A DNA stretch of 64,000 nucleotides from Nonomuraea solani (GTDB taxonomy: Bacteria > Actinomycetota > Actinomycetes > Streptosporangiales > Streptosporangiaceae): NCBI RefSeq assembly GCF_900108335.1, contig NZ_FNVT01000009.1:124001-188000 (forward strand), written 5' to 3'. The translations under genes and the position numbers were made by a program. The notes beneath the pieces were generated by a model, which saw only the letters and a program-made list of their open reading frames with translations, did no database searches and was not told the DNA's origin. This document shows positions 14,457 through 22,958 of the stretch, in pieces. The first letter of the stretch is position 1. Every line of letters begins with the position of its first letter.

Positions 14457-15200
14457 GTGGCGAAGTCGCCCGACAGCGTGTTGTCCTGCCTCGACATGAA
14501 CGGCGAGCCGCTGGCCGCCGGCGTCCTCTGGTACGCCTTCCGGCAACTGCTCGGCAACAACGGATACGTGCACCTCGTCGGTGTCCCCGAGTCCTTCGAC
14601 CATGTCGCCTTCCTCAAAGAGCTGGGCGAGTTCCAGCCCACCTCCACCGGGACGCTCGTCGGTGACGTCAAGCCCGAACGCGGCATGGACGACGTCAACC
14701 ACGGGCAGAACCGCGGCGCGCTGACCCCCCACACCGAGGGGTACGAGTTCCAGGGCCTGCCGCCACGGCACCTGGCCCTGTGGTGCGTCACGCCGCCGTC
14801 CGGCCAGGGCGGGGAGACGACCCTGTTCGACGGCGACCGCATCCTCGCCGAGTTCACCGAGGACGAGCGCCTGCACCTGCGCGACACCGTCTACCGCTGG
14901 GGCTCCACCGAGGGCCTGGCCAGGCACGGCGTGACGCCGACGGCCGAGCACCCCGTCCTGGAGGAGCACAAGGGCGAGCCGATCCTGCGGTTCTCGACCA
15001 ACTACCTGGCCGTCCCCGAGGGCGACGAGACGGCCCGGCGGCTCATCGACCGTGGCAACGTCCTGTTCGCCGAGCAGCACATCGCCGTCCGCTACCAGGC
15101 GCGGGACATGGTGGTCTGGGACAACTGGCGGATGCTGCACTCGCGCAACGCCTTCGAGGACCCGTCCCGGCACCTCAAGCGCGTCCTGATCGCGGCATGA
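14457..15200 (+). CDS. TauD/TfdA-type Fe(II)/2-oxoglutarate dioxygenase
   Basis: Length 247 aa from GTG 14457. An in-frame ATG at 14445 exists, but its last base begins the GGAG Shine-Dalgarno site (14447-14450) that sits 6 bp before the GTG, so the GTG is preferred. The iron site is visible: His-Thr-Glu in LTPHTEGYE (about residues 92-94) and a distal His in RMLHSRNAF (about 228), with a 2-oxoglutarate-binding Arg in HLKRVLI (about 242). Relatives include taurine dioxygenase, clavaminate synthase-like enzymes and SyrP-type hydroxylases of carrier-bound amino acids. Here it likely hydroxylates or desaturates an amino acid or a carrier-bound residue. The stop overlaps the next start as ATGA. 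Confidence 0.88.
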   Translation: MAKSPDSVLSCLDMNGEPLAAGVLWYAFRQLLGNNGYVHLVGVPESFDHVAFLKELGEFQPTSTGTLVGDVKPERGMDDVNHGQNRGALTPHTEGYEFQGLPPRHLALWCVTPPSGQGGETTLFDGDRILAEFTEDERLHLRDTVYRWGSTEGLARHGVTPTAEHPVLEEHKGEPILRFSTNYLAVPEGDETARRLIDRGNVLFAEQHIAVRYQARDMVVWDNWRMLHSRNAFEDPSRHLKRVLIAA

Positions 15201-16798
15201 CCTCCTCCAACGGTGACATGCGGGGCGCCGGCGCGGTCCTGGACACGCTCGCCAACGGCGGGGTGGAGGTCTGCTTCGCCAATCCGGGCACGTCGGAGAT
15301 GCACCTCGTCGCGGAGATGACCGCGAGGCCGTCGATGCGCGACGTGTTGTGCCTCTTCGAGGGCGTGGCGACCGGCGCCGCCGACGGATACGGGCGGATG
15401 GCCGGGCGGCCCGCCTCGGCTCTCCTGCACCTCGGCCCCGGCCTCGGCAACGGCCTGGCCAACCTGCACAACGCCCGGCGGGCCTCGACCGCGATGGTCG
15501 CCCTGGTCGGCGACCACGCGACCTATCTCAAGGACGCCGATCCGCCGCTGAATTCCGACATCGAGCTGCTGGCGGCTCCCATGTCCGCATGGGTACGCCG
15601 TACGACGCGCGCCGCCGACGCCGGCCGGGACACCGCCGAGGCGATCCTGGCGGCGCGGGCGGGGTCGGCCGCCGGCACCGGAGGGGTGGCCACCCTCATT
15701 CTGCCTTCCGACGTGTGCTGGTCCGAAGGCGCCCGACCGGCCGGCGTGCCGGCGACGGCTCCCGAGCGGGCCGACGCGGACGCGGTGGAGCGTGCCGCCA
15801 AGATCCTGCGGGACGACACGCGCTGCCTGCTGTTCATCGGCGGCGCCAACCTGCGACCCGACGGGCTGCGGGCCGCCGCCAGGATCGCGCGTGCCACCGG
15901 GGCCCGGCTGCTGGCGGAGAAGTCGCCGGCCCGGCACCGCCGGGAGCCCGGTCTCCCGGACATCGAGCGCCTGCCGTACCCGCTGGAGGAGGCGTCGGCC
16001 CGGCTCGACGGCCATCGGCACATCGTCTTCGCGGGCGCCCGGCCGCCGGTCCCGTTCTTCGGTTATCCCGGCCGGCCTTCCAGGCTGTTCGCGGACGACT
16101 GCGAGCTCCACCTTCTCGGCATGGCACCCGCCGCCCTGCAGGACCTCGCAGACCTGGTGGCACCGGCCGGCATCGGGGCGAGCCGCCCACGCCCGCCCGC
16201 CGGGGGTCTGCCCGCCGGGGAGTTGACCGCCGCCAAGGCCGCGGCGGTGATCGGCGCGCTGCTTCCCGAGGAGGCGGTGGTCGTGGACGAGGCCATCTCC
16301 TCCAGCGCGGATCTGGTCGCGGCGACGGCCGGAGCGCCCGCGCACGACTGGCTCTGTCTCACCGGCGGGTCGATCGGCATGGGCATGCCCGCGGCCGTCG
16401 GCGCGGCCGTCGCCTGCCCGGACCGCCCGGTGCTGACCCTGCAGGCCGACGGGAGCGCCATGTACACCCCGCAGGCCCTGTGGACGCAGGCCCGCGAAGG
16501 GCTGAACGTCGTCACGGTCATCCTCGCCAACGCCTCGTACGCGATCCTCGCCGACGAACTGGCCCGGGTCGAGGGAGTTCCGGGCGCCGACCTGGGCCGT
16601 ACCCGGGGCATCAGCGACATCTCCGGGCTCGACTTCGTCGCCCTGGCGGCCGGGATGGGGGTGCCGGGCAGCCGCGCCCGATCGGCCGGCGACCTCGCCG
16701 ATCAGTTGCGCCGGGCGCTGGCCGAGCCGGGTCCGTGGCTCATCGAGGCCGTCCTGCCGTCATCGGCTCGGGCCGGAGGGGGTGTGAGAGGAGCATGA
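15197..16798 (+). CDS. Thiamine-diphosphate-dependent enzyme, acetolactate synthase/benzoylformate decarboxylase-like
   Basis: Length 533 aa; ATG overlaps the previous stop and the stop overlaps the next start (both ATGA), showing tight coupling. The N-terminal PYR domain has CFANPGTSEMH and LFEGVATGAADGYGRMAG with the cofactor-activating Glu; the C-terminal PP domain has GGSIGMGMPAAVGAAV and the diphosphate-binding QADGSAMYTPQALWTQ. No regulatory subunit is nearby, and branched-chain genes are absent, so this is not a housekeeping acetolactate synthase. It should decarboxylate a 2-oxo acid and either release an aldehyde or join it to an acceptor. With the aminotransferase and dehydrogenase of the same operon it probably builds an unusual amino-acid or hydroxy-acid precursor. 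Confidence 0.88.
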   Translation: MTSSNGDMRGAGAVLDTLANGGVEVCFANPGTSEMHLVAEMTARPSMRDVLCLFEGVATGAADGYGRMAGRPASALLHLGPGLGNGLANLHNARRASTAMVALVGDHATYLKDADPPLNSDIELLAAPMSAWVRRTTRAADAGRDTAEAILAARAGSAAGTGGVATLILPSDVCWSEGARPAGVPATAPERADADAVERAAKILRDDTRCLLFIGGANLRPDGLRAAARIARATGARLLAEKSPARHRREPGLPDIERLPYPLEEASARLDGHRHIVFAGARPPVPFFGYPGRPSRLFADDCELHLLGMAPAALQDLADLVAPAGIGASRPRPPAGGLPAGELTAAKAAAVIGALLPEEAVVVDEAISSSADLVAATAGAPAHDWLCLTGGSIGMGMPAAVGAAVACPDRPVLTLQADGSAMYTPQALWTQAREGLNVVTVILANASYAILADELARVEGVPGADLGRTRGISDISGLDFVALAAGMGVPGSRARSAGDLADQLRRALAEPGPWLIEAVLPSSARAGGGVRGA

Positions 16799-17688
16799 CC
16801 CGGCCGGCCTTCCACCAGATCACGGTCTCCCCCGGCGTCTGGCCCTCCCCGCACCTGCTCGACCGGCTGCGCCCGCTGACGTACCGGCCGCTGCTGGTGC
16901 TGGACGACTGGCCGGCTCCCGGCTCGGACGCCTTCGAGTCCGTCGCCCGGACCGACGCGCTGCTGGCCGGATGGAAGGACCGCCTCGACGCCGACCGCCT
17001 GGGCCGGATGCCCGCGCTGCGCTATCTCGGCCTGCGCGCCACCTCGACCGATCGCGTGGACCTGCGCCACACCGCCCGGCACGGCATCACGGTGACGCCG
17101 ATCCACGGCTATGGCGACGTCGGCAATGTCGAGTTCGTCGTCGGGGAGCTACTGCGGCACGCGCGCCACGGCGGCGCCGCCCGTACGGAACTGGCCGGCA
17201 AGCGGCTCGGGCTCGTCGGGTACGGCAACGTCGGGGCGGCGGTGGCCCGGGTCGCCACGGCCCTCGGGATGACCGTCGCGTTCCACACGCCCTCCCCTCG
17301 GCACGGCCCGCCGGACGGCCCTCAGTGGGCCACCCTGCCCGACCTGTTGAGGAATGCCGACTATGTCAGCTTCCATTCCCCCGCGTACCGGCACGTCGCC
17401 CGGCTGGCCGACCTGCGCCTGATCGCCTCCGGCGCGCTGGTCGTCATCACCACGCTGGGCCTGCCCGCGCCCTGCGAGGACTTCCGGTCGTGGCAGCGGT
17501 CGCGCACCGGCCCGGTCGTGCTGGACCTCTGCGCGGCCGACGGCCTGCCCGGCGACCTCGCCGCGCTGCCCGGAGTCCGCGTCCATGACCTGTACGCCGC
17601 CAGGACCGCCGAGTCGGTACGGCGCGCGGAGCACCAAATGCTGGCGAACCTCGAGGCCAACCTGAATCCGCCGCGAAGGGATATGTGA
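16795..17688 (+). CDS. D-2-hydroxyacid dehydrogenase-family protein with a degenerate active site
   Basis: Length 297 aa, against about 310-340 usual. The N-terminal catalytic-domain strand LRYLGLRATSTDRVDL and the Rossmann motif GLVGYGNVGAAVARVA place it in the NAD-dependent 2-hydroxyacid dehydrogenase family. The segment that normally reads I-N-x-A-R-G is ITTLGLPAP, so the substrate-binding Arg is replaced by Leu. The expected Glu and catalytic His segments (LDLCAADGLP and RVHDLYAAR) also do not line up with the usual triad. It may bind NAD and a substrate without classical 2-oxoacid reduction, or use a shifted His. It is co-transcribed between the ThDP enzyme and MbtH. Confidence 0.8.
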   Translation: MTRPAFHQITVSPGVWPSPHLLDRLRPLTYRPLLVLDDWPAPGSDAFESVARTDALLAGWKDRLDADRLGRMPALRYLGLRATSTDRVDLRHTARHGITVTPIHGYGDVGNVEFVVGELLRHARHGGAARTELAGKRLGLVGYGNVGAAVARVATALGMTVAFHTPSPRHGPPDGPQWATLPDLLRNADYVSFHSPAYRHVARLADLRLIASGALVVITTLGLPAPCEDFRSWQRSRTGPVVLDLCAADGLPGDLAALPGVRVHDLYAARTAESVRRAEHQMLANLEANLNPPRRDM

Positions 17689-17939
17689 CTGTCATGCCGA
17701 ACCCGTTCGAGGATCCGGGCGGTCAGTTCGTCGTCCTGGTCAATGAGGAGGACCAGTACTCGTTGTGGCCGGATTTCGCCGGCCTCCCGCAGGGCTGGAC
17801 CCCGGTGTACGGCGCCACGGACCGTGAGGCGTGTCTCCGTTTCATCCGCGAGACGTGGACCGACATGCGACCGCGCAGCCTGCGCGCGCAACTCGGCGAA
17901 GCTCCGGACGCGACCGCCGCGACGGGCAGTGCGTCGTGA
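17685..17939 (+). CDS. MbtH-family NRPS chaperone, second copy
   Basis: Length 84 aa from GTG 17685, which has GAAGGG 4-5 bp upstream; the in-frame ATG at 17694 is too far from that site. Signature residues are N-E-E-D-Q-Y-S-L-W-P, LPQGW and WTDMRPRSL, with a longer C-terminal tail than the copy at 10957. It should assist the A domains of the NRPS that follows, whose GTG overlaps its stop. Confidence 0.95.
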   Translation: MTVMPNPFEDPGGQFVVLVNEEDQYSLWPDFAGLPQGWTPVYGATDREACLRFIRETWTDMRPRSLRAQLGEAPDATAATGSAS

Positions 17940-20900
17940 GCCCGGGCACCCGGCAGGCCGGAGCGGTCACGGCGGCCGCGATGATCGAGGCGCAGGCGGC
18001 CGTGTCCCCGTCGGCGGCCGCGGTCGTCGCGGGCAGTGTGACGCTCACCTACGCCGATCTGAACGCCCGCGCCGACCGCCTGGCCCGCCGCCTGGTGGCG
18101 CGGGGCGTGGGCCCCGACGGCCTGGTCGCGCTCGCACTGCCACGCGACGCCGGTCTCGTCGTCGCGGTCCTGGCGGTGCTCAAGGCGGGCGCGGGCTACT
18201 TACCGCTGGACGACCGCCATCCCGCCGAACGGATCGCGTACATCCTCGCCGACGCCCGCCCAGCCCTCCTCCTGACCACCGATGACGCCATGGGGCCGTC
18301 CGCGAGGGCGGCCATCCGCGCCGGCATCCCCCTGCTCGACCCGAGCGAACCCGCCACCGCGCCGGCCCTCGAAAGCTCGAACCTGACCGGCTCCGACCGC
18401 GTCTCCGGCAAGCACCTCGCCTACACCATCTACACCTCGGGCTCGACCGGCCGCCCCAAGGGCGTCGCCATCACCCACGACGGCATGACGAACCTGCTGC
18501 GCTGGTCCACGGCCCGCTTCGGCCCCGACGGCCTGGCGCGTACCCTGCTCACCACCTCGCTCGGCTTCGACGTCTCGGTCTTCGAGCTGTTCGCCCCGCT
18601 GGTCTGCGGCGGCACCGTCGAGGTCCTCCAGGACGCGCTCGCGCTCGCCGACCGACCGGCCGGCGCGCCGCGCGCCACCCTGGTCAGCGGCGTCCCCTCG
18701 GTGCTCGACCAGTTGACCGCCCGCGAGCACCGGTGCACGCGGGCCGAGACCGTGGTCTTCGCCGGGGAGGGCCTGTCCCCCCGGGTCGCCGCCGCGGTCA
18801 AGCGGGCCACCGGCGCGGCCCGGATCATGAACATCTACGGCCCGACCGAGGCCACCGTGTACGCCACCGCCTGGTCGGACGAGGAGGCGGCGGCCGGAGC
18901 CCCGCCGATCGGCAGGCCCCTGCCCGGCCTCGACGCGTACGTGCTGGACGACGAGCTGCGCCCGGTGCCGGACGGCGCCGGAGGCGAGCTCTACCTCGCC
19001 GGCACGGGACTCGCCCGGTGCTACGTCAACCGTCCCGACCTGACGGCCGAGCGCTTCGTCGCCTGTCCCTTCCGGCCGGGTGAGCGGATGTACCGCACCG
19101 GTGACCTGGTCCGGCGCACGGCGGAGGGGCTGCTGGTCTTCGAGGGCCGGGTGGACGACCAGGTGAAGATCCGCGGCGTCCGCATCGAGCTGGGTGAGGT
19201 GCGATCCGTTCTGGAGGAGCATCCGGCGGTCGCGCACGCCGCCGTCGCCGTACACCGTGAGGCGGGCGACGCGCGGCTTGTCGGCTACGTCGTCCCGGCG
19301 GCGGAACGGGAGACCGCGGGCCTGCCCGCGCTGATCCGCGGCTGGCTGGCCGGCAGGCTCCCGGACGCGATGGTGCCCTCCGCCGTGCTGCTCCTGGACC
19401 GGCTGCCCCTCAACGCCAACGGCAAGCTGGACCGCGCCCGGCTCCCCGCCCCACCGCGAGACCGTCCGGGGGCACCCGGTGATCGGCCCGCCGACCAGCG
19501 GGAGGCCGCCGTCTGTGCCGCCTTCGCCGACGTGCTGGGCCTGGACGACGTCGGCCCGCTCGACGACTTCTTCGCCCTGGGCGGGCACTCGCTGCTCGCC
19601 GTCCGCCTGGTCGGACGGCTGAACGCCGGGCTGTCGATCAGGGCGGTGTTCGACGCGCCCACGCCCGCGGCCCTGGCCGCCCTGATGGAACCGGGCGCGA
19701 GCGCCCGCCCGCGCGTCCTGCCGGCCGTACGGCCCGAGCGGGTCCCGCTCTCACCGGCCCAGCAGCGGATGTGGTTCCTCGGCCGGCTCGGCGCCGCACC
19801 CACCTACACGCTGCCCTTCGCCGTCCGGCTGCGTGGCGCGCTCGACCACGCGGCCCTGCGCGCCGCCGTGGCCGACGTCTTCGCCAGGCACGAGGCCCTG
19901 CGCACGGTCTTCACCGTGTACGAGGACCGCCCGTACCAGACCGTGCTGCCGGCCGGGGTGGCGCGCCCGCCGCTGCCGGTCGAGCACACCGGCGACCTGG
20001 CGGCCACCATCCGCGAGGACATCGAGCGGCCCTTCGACCAGGCCGCCGATCTGCCGATGCGGGTCCGGCTGTTCCGTCTCGGCCCCGCCGAGCACGTGCT
20101 CCTGCTGACCATGAACCACATCGGCAGCGACGGCTGGTCGATGCTCCCGCTCACCCGGGACCTGCACGACGCCTATGCCGCGCGGCGGGAGGGCGCCGCC
20201 CCCGCCTGGGAGCCGCTGCCGGTGCAGTACGCCGACTACACGCTGTGGCAGGCGGAGCTCCTCGGCTCGGGCACCCGCCGTACCCCGCTCGCGCTCCGGC
20301 AGCTCGACTTCTGGCGCCACACGCTGCGCGACCTGCCGGACAGCCCCTCCCTCGCCGCCGACCTGCCACGGCCGGCGGTCGCCGGCGGGCGGGGCGAGAT
20401 GACGGCCGTCGCCATCGGCCCGTCGCTGCACGAGAGCCTGGAGGCGCTGGCCAGGCGTACCGGCACGACGGTGTTCATGATCCTGCAGGCGGCGATCGCG
20501 GCGTTGCTGACCAGGCTCGGCGCGCCCGCGGACGTCCCGATCGGCACTCCGGTCGTCGGCCGCTCCGATCCGGCGCTGGACGATCTCATCGGCTTCTTCG
20601 TCAACACCGTCGTCCTGCGGACCGACGTCTCGGGTGACCCGGACCTGACAGAGCTGCTGCACCGGGTACGGCAGGCCGACCTGGACGCCTTCGACCACCA
20701 GGACGTGCCCTTCGAAGACGTCGTCGAGGAGGTCAACCCGGCACGGTCGTTGTCACGCAACCCGCTGTTCCAGGTCATGCTCCAGCTGACCGTCGAGAAG
20801 CCCGGCGAGGGCTTCCGCCTGCCCGGCCTGACCGCCGAGACCGAAGAGGTCTTCACCGGCGCCGCCCTCTTCGACCTGCTGTTCGAGCTCACCGAGCGGC

Positions 20901-22924
20901 GCGGACCCGACGGCTCGCCCGCCGGCATCCAGGGCAGGCTGGAGTACGCCACCGACCTCTACCTGCCCGAGTCCGCCCGGCTGATCGCGGCCCGTTTCGT
21001 GGTCCTGCTGGAACGGTGGGCCGCCGAGCCCGGCCGCCGGCTGTCCGAGGTGGACCTCTTCCTGCCCGGAGAGCGGGACGACGTGCTGCGCGGGTGGAAC
21101 GCGACGGACACCGTACTGCCCGCCGTCACGCTGCCCGGCCTCATCGAACGCCAGGTGGCGGCCACGCCGGACCGGACCGCGATCCGCTGCTTCACGGGCG
21201 AGCTGACCTTCGCCCGGCTCAACGAGCGGGCCAACCGCCTGGCCCGGCTGCTGCTGGCGCGGGGCGCCGGCCCGGGCGACCGGGTCGCGGTGCTGCTGGG
21301 CCGGGGCAGCCTCTCGGTCGAGGTCTTCCTCGCCGTCCTGAAGTGCGGGGCCGCCTACCTTCCCATCGACCCGGCCTACCCGGAGGAGCGGATCCGCTTC
21401 ATGCTCCAGGACGGCGCCCCGTCGATCGTGGTGGCCGCCTCCGCGCCGCGTCACCGGCCGCCCGTCGAGGTCCTGGCGCTGGACGACCCCGAGGTGAGGC
21501 GGGAGCTGGCCGGAGCCGCGACATCGAATCCCACGGCCCGGGACAGGCCGCGGCCCCTGACCACGGAGACGCCGAACTACGTCATCTACACCTCGGGCAC
21601 CACCGGCCGTCCGAAGGGTGTGGTGCTGCCCGGCCGCGTCATGCTCAACGAACTGCTGTGGCACGCCTCGGAGGTGCCGTACCGGCCCGGCGCGCGGGTG
21701 GCCCAGTTCAGCGCCGTCTGCTTCGACGTCTCCGAGCAGGAGATGCTCACCGCCCTGCTCAACGGCAAGACGCTGTGCATTCCCGACGAGGACACCCGCC
21801 AGGATCCCGTGCGCCTGGCCCGGTGGCTGGAGGCGGAGGCCGTCACCGAGTTCTACCCGACCAACGCCGTGCTGGCCGCCGTCTACGAGGCGGCGACCAC
21901 GCTGGGGCTGGGCCTGCCCGCTCTGCGGCACGTCATCCAGGGCGGCGAGGCGCTCCAGCTCACCCCGCTGGTGCGCGCGTTCCACGCCGCGCGTCCCTGG
22001 CTCGTCCTCCGCAACGAGTACGGGCCGTCGGAGACGCACGGCGTCACGGGCGGCGCACTGCCCGCCGCGGTCGAGGACTGGCCGGCCACGCCCACGGTCG
22101 GGCGGCCCATCTGGAACACGAAGATCTACATCCTCGACGAGGCGCTGCGGCCGGTGCCCGCCGGCGTGGCCGGCGAGCTGTATCTGGCCGGCGGCAATCT
22201 CGCCCACGGTTACCTGGGCCGCCCGGACCTGACCGCCGAGCGTTTCGTCGCCGACCGGTTCGGCCCGCCGGGCGGCCGGATGTACCGCAGCGGCGACCGA
22301 GGGCGGTGGCGTCCTGACGGCACGATCGAACTGGCCGGGCGGACCGACGACCAGGTCAAGATCCGGGGCGTGCGCGTCGAGCTCGGCGAGCTGAACACCG
22401 TCCTGGCCGCGCACCCGGACGTGGCGCGGGCGGCGACCGTCGTCCGCTCCGACGATGCGGGCGGCCATCGCCTGGTCGCCTACGTCGTGCCGGTCGCCGC
22501 CGGTGATCCGCCGGCGCCCGCGGCGCTGCGCCGCCATCTCGCCGCGTCGGTACCGGCCGCGGTCATCCCCTCCGCCTTCGTCGTCCTGGACTCGCTCCCG
22601 GTCACCGCCAACGGCAAGATCGACCGGGCCCGGCTGCCGGAGCCGGCGGTGTCCGGCTCCGGCGGGGATTCGCCGGCCACCGGCCGCGAGGCCCAGGTCT
22701 GCGAGCTGTTCACCGAGGTGCTCGGCGCCACCGAGGTCGGCGTGCGAGACAACTTCTTCGACCTGGGCGGCCACTCGCTGCTCGCCACCCGGCTGGTCAA
22801 TCGCCTGTCCACGGCCCTCGGCACCGAGGTGAGCATCCGGGCGCTGTTCGAAGCGCCCACGCCGGCCGAACTGGCCGCGTGGATCGACTCCCGGGCATCC
22901 GTGCCCCCCATCCCGGCCGTCTGA
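17936..22924 (+). CDS. Nonribosomal peptide synthetase, starter A-T followed by C-A-T
   Basis: Length 1662 aa from GTG 17936 (GTGA overlap with MbtH). It begins directly with an adenylation domain: A1 (YTSGSTGRPKG near residue 165), T1 (LGGHSLLAV near 547), C (NHIGSDGW near 726, first His replaced by Asn), A2 (YTSGTTGRPKG near 1218) and T2 (LGGHSLLAT near 1610). The missing first C domain marks this as the probable initiating enzyme. Pocket residues by eye: A1 D-V-F-S-V-A-I-V-Y; A2 D-V-Q-Y-I-G-E-G-V, which starts like proline codes but has Glu at the 322 position. Neither can be assigned safely. Codon 89 is TTA (18200-18202), the only TTA noticed in the cluster, suggesting bldA-type control. 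There is no thioesterase. Confidence 0.96.
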   Translation: MSPGTRQAGAVTAAAMIEAQAAVSPSAAAVVAGSVTLTYADLNARADRLARRLVARGVGPDGLVALALPRDAGLVVAVLAVLKAGAGYLPLDDRHPAERIAYILADARPALLLTTDDAMGPSARAAIRAGIPLLDPSEPATAPALESSNLTGSDRVSGKHLAYTIYTSGSTGRPKGVAITHDGMTNLLRWSTARFGPDGLARTLLTTSLGFDVSVFELFAPLVCGGTVEVLQDALALADRPAGAPRATLVSGVPSVLDQLTAREHRCTRAETVVFAGEGLSPRVAAAVKRATGAARIMNIYGPTEATVYATAWSDEEAAAGAPPIGRPLPGLDAYVLDDELRPVPDGAGGELYLAGTGLARCYVNRPDLTAERFVACPFRPGERMYRTGDLVRRTAEGLLVFEGRVDDQVKIRGVRIELGEVRSVLEEHPAVAHAAVAVHREAGDARLVGYVVPAAERETAGLPALIRGWLAGRLPDAMVPSAVLLLDRLPLNANGKLDRARLPAPPRDRPGAPGDRPADQREAAVCAAFADVLGLDDVGPLDDFFALGGHSLLAVRLVGRLNAGLSIRAVFDAPTPAALAALMEPGASARPRVLPAVRPERVPLSPAQQRMWFLGRLGAAPTYTLPFAVRLRGALDHAALRAAVADVFARHEALRTVFTVYEDRPYQTVLPAGVARPPLPVEHTGDLAATIREDIERPFDQAADLPMRVRLFRLGPAEHVLLLTMNHIGSDGWSMLPLTRDLHDAYAARREGAAPAWEPLPVQYADYTLWQAELLGSGTRRTPLALRQLDFWRHTLRDLPDSPSLAADLPRPAVAGGRGEMTAVAIGPSLHESLEALARRTGTTVFMILQAAIAALLTRLGAPADVPIGTPVVGRSDPALDDLIGFFVNTVVLRTDVSGDPDLTELLHRVRQADLDAFDHQDVPFEDVVEEVNPARSLSRNPLFQVMLQLTVEKPGEGFRLPGLTAETEEVFTGAALFDLLFELTERRGPDGSPAGIQGRLEYATDLYLPESARLIAARFVVLLERWAAEPGRRLSEVDLFLPGERDDVLRGWNATDTVLPAVTLPGLIERQVAATPDRTAIRCFTGELTFARLNERANRLARLLLARGAGPGDRVAVLLGRGSLSVEVFLAVLKCGAAYLPIDPAYPEERIRFMLQDGAPSIVVAASAPRHRPPVEVLALDDPEVRRELAGAATSNPTARDRPRPLTTETPNYVIYTSGTTGRPKGVVLPGRVMLNELLWHASEVPYRPGARVAQFSAVCFDVSEQEMLTALLNGKTLCIPDEDTRQDPVRLARWLEAEAVTEFYPTNAVLAAVYEAATTLGLGLPALRHVIQGGEALQLTPLVRAFHAARPWLVLRNEYGPSETHGVTGGALPAAVEDWPATPTVGRPIWNTKIYILDEALRPVPAGVAGELYLAGGNLAHGYLGRPDLTAERFVADRFGPPGGRMYRSGDRGRWRPDGTIELAGRTDDQVKIRGVRVELGELNTVLAAHPDVARAATVVRSDDAGGHRLVAYVVPVAAGDPPAPAALRRHLAASVPAAVIPSAFVVLDSLPVTANGKIDRARLPEPAVSGSGGDSPATGREAQVCELFTEVLGATEVGVRDNFFDLGGHSLLATRLVNRLSTALGTEVSIRALFEAPTPAELAAWIDSRASVPPIPAV

Positions 22925-22958
22925 GACCGGACACCATCAGAATCTGGAAGGGCCTTCC

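Noticed and set aside
15197..16798. Assignment of the ThDP enzyme as N2-(2-carboxyethyl)arginine synthase of clavam/carbapenem type
   Set aside because: No beta-lactam synthetase or related partner genes are present, and the N-terminal motif (CFANPGTSEMH) fits the benzoylformate-decarboxylase/acetolactate-synthase-like group better.
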